Shown here piece by piece: positions 31,521 through 38,031 of a stretch of DNA of 38,031 bases. The position numbers and the translations under genes are program-made. This DNA comes from Clostridia bacterium (GTDB lineage Bacteria; Bacillota; Clostridia; Oscillospirales; Acutalibacteraceae), in contig JAFSXY010000140.1 in assembly GCA_017443805.1 (NCBI GenBank), positions 1 through 38,031 on the forward strand. Reading direction: 5' to 3'. The notes below the pieces were generated by a model. It searched no databases and was not told where the DNA came from. It worked only from the letters and a program-made list of their open reading frames with translations. Position 1 is the first letter of the stretch. Each line of letters opens with the position of its first letter.

Positions 31521-32843
31521 CTATTTTTCGCTTCTTTCACGAATTACAAGACGGGTGGGCGTTCCTTCAAGGCCGAACACCTCTCGGATCCGGTTGTCAA
31601 TATATCGCTGATAACTGTAATGGAACAACTCCGCTTTATTAACGAACGCCACAAATGTCGGCGGGCGGGTCGAAGCCTGCGTCATATAGTAAATTTTCAG
31701 ACGTTTCCCCTTATCCGTCGGCGGCTGTACGCGCGCCTCGGCGTCTGCAAGCACTTGATTGAGCCTTCCCGTCGGAATGCGCAGCGCGTTCTGATCATCC
31801 ACATATTTGATCAATTCAAACAGCCGCTGCAAACGCTGTCCGGTTTTTGCAGAAATAAAAATGATCGGCGCATACGACATAAAAGAAAAATCATTCATCA
31901 GTTTTTTTCGGTAAGCGTCCATCGTTTTACCGTCTTTTTCATAGGCGTCCCACTTGTTAACGGCTATAATACACGCTTTCCCGCCTTCATGCGCGATCCC
32001 CGCGACCTTTGAGTCTTGTTCCGTAAAGCCTTCCAGCGCATCGATCATAATCACACACACGTTTGCGCGTTCCACAGCGGAAACCGCACGAAGAACACTG
32101 TATTTTTCAATTTTATCATCGATCCTGGACTTGCGGCGCAAACCGGCCGTATCGATAAAGACAAACGTGCCGTATCGGTTCTGAACAACAGTATCCGTCG
32201 CGTCGCGCGTAGTACCGGCAATGTCGGATACCAGCATCCGCTCCTCCCCGCACAATGCGTTCACAAGCGAAGATTTCCCAACGTTCGGCTTGCCGATCAC
32301 GGCTACGCGGATGGCGTTGTCTTCCGTTTCTTCTGCATCATCTGCGGGGAAATATTTGATCACTTCATCCAGCAGATCACCCGTTCCGTGTCCGTGCACG
32401 GCGGAAACGGCCACGGGATCCCCGAGACCGAGATTATAAAATTCGTAAAACTCCGCGGGCGGCGCGCCGATCGCATCGCATTTATTCACGCAAAGAACAA
32501 TGGGTTTGCCGCTTTTAATAAGCATGGACGCCACATCGGCGTCCGTGGCGACGACGCCGGAACGCAGATCCGTTACAAAAATGATCACATCCGCGCTCTC
32601 GATCGCCAACTGCGCCTGCCGCCGCATCTGCGTCAGAATAATGTCGTCGGCATATGGCTCTATCCCGCCGGTATCAACAATCAAAAATTTTCGGTTCAAC
32701 CATTCACAGTCGGCATACAGCCTGTCTCGCGTCACACCGGGGCGATCATCTACGATCGCAAGACGCTGCCCGCTGAGTTTATTAAACAGCGTAGATTTGC
32801 CGACGTTAGGCCGACCGACGATAGCTACAATGGGTTTGGACAT
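31521..32843 (-). CDS. der: Ribosome biogenesis GTPase Der (EngA)
   Basis: A 440-residue protein with two tandem Ras-like GTPase domains and a C-terminal KH-like domain. GD1: GRPNVGKSTLFN, DTGGIEPY and NKCD. GD2: GKPNVGKSSLVN, DTAGLRRKSRI and NKWD. The C terminus has TYKTxR-like LVIRERSEK. Essential for 50S assembly. AGAGG lies 7 nt before the ATG. It follows the DUF512 gene by 33 nt, a pairing frequent in Clostridia, and is closed by a terminator. Confidence 0.97.
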   Translation of the reverse strand: MSKPIVAIVGRPNVGKSTLFNKLSGQRLAIVDDRPGVTRDRLYADCEWLNRKFLIVDTGGIEPYADDIILTQMRRQAQLAIESADVIIFVTDLRSGVVATDADVASMLIKSGKPIVLCVNKCDAIGAPPAEFYEFYNLGLGDPVAVSAVHGHGTGDLLDEVIKYFPADDAEETEDNAIRVAVIGKPNVGKSSLVNALCGEERMLVSDIAGTTRDATDTVVQNRYGTFVFIDTAGLRRKSRIDDKIEKYSVLRAVSAVERANVCVIMIDALEGFTEQDSKVAGIAHEGGKACIIAVNKWDAYEKDGKTMDAYRKKLMNDFSFMSYAPIIFISAKTGQRLQRLFELIKYVDDQNALRIPTGRLNQVLADAEARVQPPTDKGKRLKIYYMTQASTRPPTFVAFVNKAELFHYSYQRYIDNRIREVFGLEGTPTRLVIRERSEK

Positions 32844-32876
32844 CTTTTATCCTCTTTCCGTTTTCAAAGACACGCG

Positions 32877-34190
32877 TCAGCGCACATTCCAAAAAGCTTC
32901 GAACATCCCCGTACCGTCACAGTCGATCACCGTAATCGCGGTACCAAGCTCGCGTTCCAGCTCGTCCTTGGTATAATCATCAAGAAAAACCGTTTCCGAA
33001 CGGCTTTTAAACATCACCTGCGGCAGCAGCAGCGTTTTGCAGCAAAACTGCCTTTCTTTCAGTTGTGCGGCAATATCCCGTCCGGTCAGCAGACCGGCCA
33101 CGGTAATGTCCGGCCCGAAAAACCGGTTTTCAAGCCCGTAAATCTCAATCTCGGTCTGCGGAAATGCGGCACAAAATGCGTCGCACAGCTTTTTCAGCAA
33201 CGGGTATGCTGCAAGACCTGTCACGATGGCAAAGCGACGAACGATCGTATCCCGCGCCGCATCTTCAAGCGCAGACATGAAATCATGCTCTGTCAGCGCA
33301 CAACCCCCGACGCCGTTTTCAAGCTGCGGAAAATCGCCGTAATAATCACAGGGCGGTATTTTTCTTCCTGCAATTTGAAAAAACTCATCCGACGGAAAAA
33401 CAAGCTTTTCGCGTCCCTGTGCCTGCAAGCCTGCATTAAAAGCATCAATCCGGTCGATCACGTCCGCGGCCCGCGCCGGCGTAAACTTTTCAAGCGGGAA
33501 TAATCCGTCCCGAAACTTTGTCAGTCCGACCGGCACGACAGCAACGCTTTTTACGCCGGGAAGCATGCCCAATTCGCGCATGGAAAAAGACAGTTCTTCC
33601 CCGTCGTTGATCCCCGCACACAAAACAAGCTGCGCGTTGAGCGCGATCCCGGCGTCAGAAAACCGGCGCAGCAGCGCAAGGGACTCTCCCGCCTTCGGGT
33701 TTTTCATCATCCGGACGCGCAGTGTGGGATCCATGGTGTGAACGGAAACATTGACCGGACTGATATGCATACGGATGATCCGTTCCACGTCGTGCTCCGT
33801 CAGATTTGTCAATGTGATATAGTTTCCGAACAGAAAAGACAGGCGGTCGTCGTCATCCTTAAAATAGAGCGAAGAACGCAAACCGGGCGGGAGCTGGTCG
33901 ATAAAACAAAAGATGCAATGATTTTTACAGCTTCTGTGTCGATCCATCAAATAGGTTTCAAACCCAAGGCCCAAAGCATCCGGACCGTCTGCATCCCGGA
34001 CGGTAAAACGCTTTTTCTTCCCGGCGGCGTTTTCGTATTCGATCTTCAATTTTTTTTCATCGCAGTAAAAACGGTAATCCAACACGTCGCAGATCTCATT
34101 TCCGTTGACAGACAACAGAAGATCGCCCGGATGAACGCCTTTTTTTTCACTGACGGAGCCGCTTTCCACGGAATTGATTTTAACAGCCAT
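32877..34190 (-). CDS. DUF512 protein with PDZ and radical-SAM-like cluster motif
   Basis: A 437-residue protein. An N-terminal PDZ-like domain (about 1-65, VHPGDLLLSVNGNEI) is followed by CX3CX2C (Cys88, Cys92, Cys95 in CKNHCIFCFIDQLP), typical of radical-SAM [4Fe-4S] clusters, and the C-terminal DUF512 with PSDEFFQIAG and CDYYGDFPQLENGVGG. Biochemical role is unknown. Constant linkage to der suggests a task in ribosome assembly or translation. The ATG has only a weak purine stretch upstream (AAAGAAAA), and no clear promoter is seen between it and the rpmF terminator. Confidence 0.9.
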   Translation of the reverse strand: MAVKINSVESGSVSEKKGVHPGDLLLSVNGNEICDVLDYRFYCDEKKLKIEYENAAGKKKRFTVRDADGPDALGLGFETYLMDRHRSCKNHCIFCFIDQLPPGLRSSLYFKDDDDRLSFLFGNYITLTNLTEHDVERIIRMHISPVNVSVHTMDPTLRVRMMKNPKAGESLALLRRFSDAGIALNAQLVLCAGINDGEELSFSMRELGMLPGVKSVAVVPVGLTKFRDGLFPLEKFTPARAADVIDRIDAFNAGLQAQGREKLVFPSDEFFQIAGRKIPPCDYYGDFPQLENGVGGCALTEHDFMSALEDAARDTIVRRFAIVTGLAAYPLLKKLCDAFCAAFPQTEIEIYGLENRFFGPDITVAGLLTGRDIAAQLKERQFCCKTLLLPQVMFKSRSETVFLDDYTKDELERELGTAITVIDCDGTGMFEAFWNVR

Positions 34191-34206
34191 TTTTCTTTAT
34201 AACAAC

Positions 34207-34236
34207 AAAAAGGCGGGGAAGGATCCTTCTCCACCT
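34207..34236 (-). terminator. Rho-independent terminator after rpmF
   Basis: Near-perfect inverted repeat at 34211-34236 (minus strand AGGTGGAGAAGG / CCTTCCCCGCCT, one mismatch and one G-U), followed by five T. It separates the DUF177-rpmF unit from the DUF512-der unit. Confidence 0.82.
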
Positions 34237-34261
34237 GTTTGGTCACGCAGCGTAAAAGCAA

Positions 34262-34444
34262 TCAGTCCTCTACCACGACAACCTGACGGCCGTTATAATA
34301 ACCGCAGGCATGGCAAAGACGGTGCGACTCTTTCAGTTCGCCGCACTGCGGGCACTTCTCGATGGAAGGCGCGGAAATTTTCCAGAGATTGTTGCGTCTT
34401 TTATCTCTTCTTGCTTTTGAAACTCTTCTTGCAGGTACTGCCAT
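34262..34444 (-). CDS. rpmF: 50S ribosomal protein L32
   Basis: A 60-residue protein with the typical basic start MAVPARRVSKARRDKRR and a zinc ribbon of two CXXC pairs (CPQC and CHAC), so it is the zinc-binding (C+) paralogue type. TTAGGAGG lies about 10 nt before the ATG; the open frame to 34510 runs into the upstream gene. It follows the DUF177 gene by 38 nt, a pairing conserved across bacteria. Confidence 0.97.
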   Translation of the reverse strand: MAVPARRVSKARRDKRRNNLWKISAPSIEKCPQCGELKESHRLCHACGYYNGRQVVVVED

Positions 34445-34482
34445 TTTGTTTTTTCCTCCTAAACCAGAGCGGTCATTTCTTT

Positions 34483-34953
34483 CTAAAACAGATCCTTCAG
34501 CGCATCCCAACGCGGATCGGCTGCAGGTTTGCAGCCGCAGTCGCCTTCATTCAGGTCGGCGCCGCATACAGGACACAAGCCCTTGCAGTCTTTCCTGCAT
34601 AAAAAACGGGAAGGCATAGCTAGAAAAACGTCCTCGCACACAAGCGCATCCAGATCCAAACGCAAATCGTCCGCCACGATATATAAATCGCTGTCTTCGT
34701 TTTCAGCCTGTGCCAGCAGAACGTGATCGATCGGCACGGACACTTCAAATGAAAACGCTTTGTTGCAGCGGGCACAGTTTGTTTTGCCGGAATACGAGGC
34801 CGTAGCGGAAATGCGCACGATCCCCGTCCGGTTAAAGATACGGCCGGAAACACGGATGTCAGAATCGATCACGTCATCCTCAACAGAAAACGTGTATTCA
34901 AGCGGAAAAACTGCGCCCTCGCGCTGAAAAATCGGTTCAAGCTCGATAATCAT
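34483..34953 (-). CDS. YceD/DUF177-family protein
   Basis: A 156-residue protein. Family features: central CARCNKAFSFEVSVPI, the acidic region with DLDALVCEDVFLAMPSRFLC, and the C-terminal CKGLCPVCGADLNEGDCGC cysteine cluster. In E. coli and plants DUF177 proteins take part in 23S rRNA processing or accumulation; the rpmF neighbour agrees. The start MIIELEPIF has GGAGG at 7 nt. Confidence 0.93.
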   Translation of the reverse strand: MIIELEPIFQREGAVFPLEYTFSVEDDVIDSDIRVSGRIFNRTGIVRISATASYSGKTNCARCNKAFSFEVSVPIDHVLLAQAENEDSDLYIVADDLRLDLDALVCEDVFLAMPSRFLCRKDCKGLCPVCGADLNEGDCGCKPAADPRWDALKDLF

Positions 34954-35020
34954 CGCAATTCCTCCGTTAAAGACGTCCGTTCCGATCTGAACCTGCCGCG
35001 TGCGGACAAACGCACAGATT

Positions 35021-35049
35021 ATTATATCCATTCATTTCCCGTTTGTCAA
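35021..35049 (-). promoter_or_regulatory. Consensus sigma-A promoter of DUF177-rpmF
   Basis: Minus strand: TTGACA (35044-35049), 17-nt spacer, TATAAT (35021-35026); both hexamers are perfect. Such strength suits a ribosomal protein unit. The leader is about 60 nt with no obvious regulatory fold. Confidence 0.88.
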
Positions 35050-35078
35050 CAGGAAATCATCTTTTACCGGTATTTTTT

Positions 35079-35498
35079 TTAGTTTTCTATCTCACAGCAG
35101 TCAAAAACAGACGCCGGGAGATTTTCACGCGCGGTGGAAACAGTAAAGGTAAAATCCGTACCGGTCAGATCGGAAAGACGGGCGATCTTCTGCAGGAAAG
35201 CCGCAAGCGCCTCATAATCGCGGCCGCCGATCTTCAGAGTGGCGTCGATCAGAATATCCGTAATATCATGATCTCCGGCGCAAAGACCGCTTAAAAACCC
35301 GTAAAAGGACTCATAGCCGCTGATTCCGTAGTTGGACGCAGCAAGCAGACGCACTCTGTAGCTGACCTGATACCGGAGAAGATCGTCCTTCTCAACGCAG
35401 ATCACATGCCCTTTGGACTGCTCAAGCGCCGTGCTGACTCTTTCCAGCAGTTTTTTTGTTTTTCCGGAACCCTTATCCCCAATTAACAATTTTACCAT
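35079..35498 (-). CDS. Small P-loop ATP-binding protein, function unknown
   Basis: A 139-residue cytoplasmic protein. It starts with a Walker A motif, LLIGDKGSGKTKKL (residues 4-17), and has a possible Walker B at DITDILIDATLKIGG (78-92). Homologues in Clostridia are often labelled PilT-like by automated pipelines, but nothing else here points to pili: full PilT is more than twice as long and no pilus genes are near. Possibly a minimal AAA-type or kinase-like fold. It has its own promoter and stands alone. Confidence 0.8.
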   Translation of the reverse strand: MVKLLIGDKGSGKTKKLLERVSTALEQSKGHVICVEKDDLLRYQVSYRVRLLAASNYGISGYESFYGFLSGLCAGDHDITDILIDATLKIGGRDYEALAAFLQKIARLSDLTGTDFTFTVSTARENLPASVFDCCEIEN

Positions 35499-35534
35499 TT
35501 TATAAAAGTCCTTTCCTCAATTCCCTTTTGTTAT

Positions 35535-35563
35535 ATTATAAGAAATAATCGATTATTTTTCAA
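35535..35563 (-). promoter_or_regulatory. Sigma-A promoter of the P-loop protein, overlapping the pgi stop
   Basis: Minus strand: TTGAAA (35558-35563), 17-nt spacer, TATAAT (35535-35540). The -35 lies in the last codons of pgi. The leader is about 30 nt. No terminator separates pgi from this gene. Confidence 0.8.
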
Positions 35564-36899
35564 GTCTTTTTTTCAGTTCTCCGGCAAGATCCTCGTACCC
35601 CGGTTTGCCGAGCAGCGCAAACATATTTTTTTTATATTGTTCCACGCCGGGCTGATTAAAAGGATTCACGCCGAGAATATAACCGGAAACCGCACAGGCT
35701 TTCTCGAGGAAGTAGATCAACTGGCCGAGATTGTAGGCGTCCATTTTTTCGACTTCGATCACAATGTTCGGCACGCCGCCGTCCGTATGCGCAAGCACCG
35801 TTCCCTCAAACGCTTTCCGGTTGACTTCGGACAATCCTTTCCCGGCAAGGAAATTCAATCCGTCCAGATTTTCGGGATCTGTTTCGATCATCAGCTCCGT
35901 TTTCGGCTGCGCAAAACAGACGACTGTTTCAAAGAGAAGGCGCTCTCCTTCCTGCACGTACTGACCGAGAGAATGCAGATCCGTGGAATAAATTGCCGAC
36001 GCGGGGAATATCCCCTTGCCGTCTTTTCCTTCGCTTTCGCCGAACAGCTGTTTGAACCATTCGTTCATCAAAGTATAATCCGGTTCATATGAAACCATCA
36101 TTTCCACTTTTTTCCCTTTGCGGTACAGGATATTGCGGATCGCAGCGTATTTCAGGCAATCATTTTTTTCCATATCCCGGTCGGCGTACTGCGTCATGGC
36201 GTCTGCAGCGCCGCGCATCAGCGCGTCGATATCGATCCCCGCGCAGGCAATGGGCAAGAGCCCCACGGCAGTCAACACGGAGTAGCGGCCGCCCACGTCG
36301 TCCGGGACCACAAACTCCTGAAAGCCCTCTCTGTCGGCAAGCGATTTAAGCGTGCCCTTTTGTTTATCCGTTGTAACATAGATCCGTTTCGCAGCCTGTT
36401 TCTGGCCGTACTTCTTTTCCAAAAGCGCACGGAACACCCGGAACGCAACGGCCGGTTCCGTGGTCGTCCCGGACTTGGAGATCACGTTCACGGAAAAATC
36501 GCAGTTTTCACAAATGGCCAAGACCTCGCTGATCTCAGTGGGAGAAATACTGTTGCCGACAAAAAAGATTTTGGGCGTATCTTTTGCAACAAGGTTATAA
36601 TTTTTGGATCTTACGAATTCTATGGCCGCCCGCGCGCCGAGATAAGACCCGCCGATCCCGATAACCACAAGCACGTCGGAATCGGAAATGATCTGCCTTG
36701 CCGCGGCCTTGATACGGGAAAACTCCTCTTTATTGTAGTCCGCAGGAAGCGTCAGCCAGCCATGATAGGCATTTCCGACCGCGTTCTCCTTATTCTCATA
36801 AAGCAGACTGTGCGCCGCAGAGACCTCGTCCCGCAGCGCAGTCAGTTCTTGATCCGCTATAAAACCGTTCAAATAACGGCAGTTTAATTTGACGCCCAT
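35553..36899 (-). CDS. pgi: Glucose-6-phosphate isomerase
   Basis: A 448-residue enzyme interconverting glucose-6-phosphate and fructose-6-phosphate, of the short Firmicutes type. SIS-domain phosphate-binding motifs: [15 protein letters not shown] and [16 protein letters not shown]. Catalytic Glu/His/Lys regions are in [25 protein letters not shown] and [10 protein letters not shown]. The ATG lies 12 nt after GGAGG, a somewhat long spacing. It is probably monocistronic or reads into the P-loop gene. Confidence 0.97.
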   Translation of the reverse strand: MGVKLNCRYLNGFIADQELTALRDEVSAAHSLLYENKENAVGNAYHGWLTLPADYNKEEFSRIKAAARQIISDSDVLVVIGIGGSYLGARAAIEFVRSKNYNLVAKDTPKIFFVGNSISPTEISEVLAICENCDFSVNVISKSGTTTEPAVAFRVFRALLEKKYGQKQAAKRIYVTTDKQKGTLKSLADREGFQEFVVPDDVGGRYSVLTAVGLLPIACAGIDIDALMRGAADAMTQYADRDMEKNDCLKYAAIRNILYRKGKKVEMMVSYEPDYTLMNEWFKQLFGESEGKDGKGIFPASAIYSTDLHSLGQYVQEGERLLFETVVCFAQPKTELMIETDPENLDGLNFLAGKGLSEVNRKAFEGTVLAHTDGGVPNIVIEVEKMDAYNLGQLIYFLEKACAVSGYILGVNPFNQPGVEQYKKNMFALLGKPGYEDLAGELKKRLEK

Positions 36900-36936
36900 T
36901 TGTAAAATGATCCTCCGAAAAATAATAATCGGATTT

Positions 36937-36965
36937 ATTTTACAATAAAAAAATCAGTTTTTCAA
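36937..36965 (-). promoter_or_regulatory. Sigma-A promoter of pgi
   Basis: Minus strand: TTGAAA (36960-36965), 17-nt spacer, TAAAAT (36937-36942). The leader is about 30 nt. No terminator for the upstream carboxypeptidase gene was seen in 36900-36981. Confidence 0.8.
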
Positions 36966-36981
36966 TAAGAATTCTGCTTTT

Positions 36982-38031
36982 TTATCCGTTTTCTTTCGCA
37001 ATGCTCCTGAAAATCCGAAGCATGGCTTTGGAAACGGTCAGTTTACCGACGTCAAACGCGGCAGTCAGCGGATATTCCGCAATAACGGTGCCGCCCGTTA
37101 ACAGCTTGACGCTGCCGAGAACGTCGCCCTTTGCCACCGGCGCCTCCAGTTCAGGCTCCAGCTCCGTAACCTGCGTAATGGAAGCGCCCGCCCCTTTATT
37201 GACCAGCAGGTCGGTCATTCCTTCGCATGCAAGGCCGACTTCTTTATCCGTACCGTGCAGAACGTGCACGTTTTCAATCGCCGACAAATCAACGTGCGGC
37301 GTATAAATTTCATAATTTGCAAAGCCGTAGTCCAACAATGCCCGGGCGCCGTTAAAACGGTCGTTGCTGCTGTCTGCGCCCAACACGACGGCGATCAGCC
37401 CAAGACCGTCCCGCTCGGCCGTGGCGGACACACAGCATCCCGCCTTGGAGGTCGTGCCGGTTTTTAAGCCAGTTGCGCCCGGATAGTATCGGATCAAACG
37501 ATTGGTGTTTACAAGCTGCGTTTTTCCGTCGCGCAGCTCATCCATCCAGACCGTGGTATAATCCGTGATAAAATCGATCTGCAGCAGCGCACGGGACATC
37601 AGCGCAATATCATAAGCGGTCGTCAGGTGCGTATCGGTGTCGTCGTCAAGTCCCGTGCAGTTGTCAAAATGCGTATTGGTCATTCCAAGCGATTTCGCTT
37701 TTTCGTTCATCTGATCAACAAACGCCTCTTCACTGCCCGCGACTGCTTCGCCCAAAAGCGTACAGGCGTCATTTGCACTGTAAATGACCGTTGCTTTTAA
37801 TAGTTCGCGCACCGTCATAGTTTCTCCCGGTTCCAGCCAGATCTGCGAACCCCCTTTTGCAGCTGCCGTCGATGAACAGGATATTTCTTCATCAAATGAG
37901 AGTTTTCCGTCCCGGATCGCCTCGCAGACAAGCAGCAAAGACATGATTTTGGTCACGGACGCCGGATACAGCTTTTCATTTTCATTCTTTGCGGAGAGCA
38001 CCGTCCCGGTGTTGACGTCCATCAGCACGCA
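36982..38031 (-). CDS. Serine-type D-Ala-D-Ala carboxypeptidase (S11, DacF-like), 5' end outside window
   Basis: At least 350 residues are visible; the frame is open through the window edge and the signal peptide and start are missing. Low-molecular-weight penicillin-binding protein motifs: SVTK (SXXK, nucleophile Ser), SAND (SXN type) and KTGTT. A C-terminal PBP5-like beta domain follows, ending in the amphipathic VSKAMLRIFRSIAKENG, the usual membrane anchor. It trims the stem pentapeptide of peptidoglycan. The DacF name is a family guess, since sporulation and vegetative members look alike here. Confidence 0.93.
   Translation of the reverse strand, partial: CVLMDVNTGTVLSAKNENEKLYPASVTKIMSLLLVCEAIRDGKLSFDEEISCSSTAAAKGGSQIWLEPGETMTVRELLKATVIYSANDACTLLGEAVAGSEEAFVDQMNEKAKSLGMTNTHFDNCTGLDDDTDTHLTTAYDIALMSRALLQIDFITDYTTVWMDELRDGKTQLVNTNRLIRYYPGATGLKTGTTSKAGCCVSATAERDGLGLIAVVLGADSSNDRFNGARALLDYGFANYEIYTPHVDLSAIENVHVLHGTDKEVGLACEGMTDLLVNKGAGASITQVTELEPELEAPVAKGDVLGSVKLLTGGTVIAEYPLTAAFDVGKLTVSKAMLRIFRSIAKENG

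Noticed and set aside
32016..33503. 495-residue + strand frame
   Set aside because: Antisense to der and the DUF512 gene; no recognisable domain.
34191..34210. Promoter for DUF512-der (TTATAAAG close to the ATG)
   Set aside because: No -35 at proper distance, and the start codon would lie within a few bases of the -10.
34954..35031. Short leader peptide upstream of the DUF177 start
   Set aside because: The frame is continuous with the DUF177 gene but begins at the -10 element, so it would not be within the transcript.

Overview
The window looks like a chromosomal segment of a Gram-positive, endospore-lineage member of the Clostridia. It resembles Oscillospirales/Ruminococcaceae gut bacteria; this placement is inference from gene content and order, not from a marker tree. 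The evidence is a Bacillus-like order yicC-remA-gmk-rpoZ-priA-def-fmt-rsmB-rlmN-prpC-prkC-rsgA-spoVM, the sporulation-associated ytfJ and spoVM, a PASTA kinase, RemA, CdaA/CdaR, and near-consensus sigma-A promoters. All credible genes lie on the minus strand, so transcription runs from high to low coordinates. No rRNA, tRNA, insertion sequence, prophage or CRISPR array was seen.

Right end to 31.5 kb (upstream in transcription): a serine D-Ala-D-Ala carboxypeptidase cut by the window edge, pgi, a small P-loop ATPase, the DUF177-rpmF pair, and the DUF512 radical-SAM protein with der. Most units have a recognisable promoter (36937-36965, 35535-35563, 35021-35049), and rho-independent terminators follow rpmF and der.

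31.4 to 5.0 kb: 28 consecutive minus-strand genes with no gap above 57 nt, beginning at a sigma-A promoter at 31421-31449. In order they are a class-I aminotransferase, ispF, cdaA-cdaR (c-di-AMP), a lipoprotein with a TTG-start response regulator and histidine kinase, DUF1385, prmC, an M50 protease, scpA-scpB, DUF2953, ytfJ, rluB, then the conserved yicC-to-rsgA block. This joins cell-envelope and nucleotide signalling, chromosome segregation, translation quality control and Ser/Thr phosphorylation in one co-directional run.

5.0 to 3.0 kb: a separate unit with its own promoter (5015-5044). It holds a 48-residue membrane protein, a 21-residue spoVM homologue, a PtpB-like tyrosine phosphatase and a GH43-like glycosidase.

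2.8 kb to left edge: a secreted BspA-type leucine-rich-repeat (DUF285) protein, incomplete at its C terminus. It contains two copies of a cap-plus-LRR module (8 and 7 repeats of exactly 78 nt) separated by three Ig-like repeats. The two modules align at a constant 1851-nt offset, which points to recent internal duplication. I found no wholly new system. The most notable items are the micro-gene spoVM with its small membrane neighbour, the duplicated BspA protein, and the two-component system with a lipoprotein placed beside cdaAR where glmM is usual.
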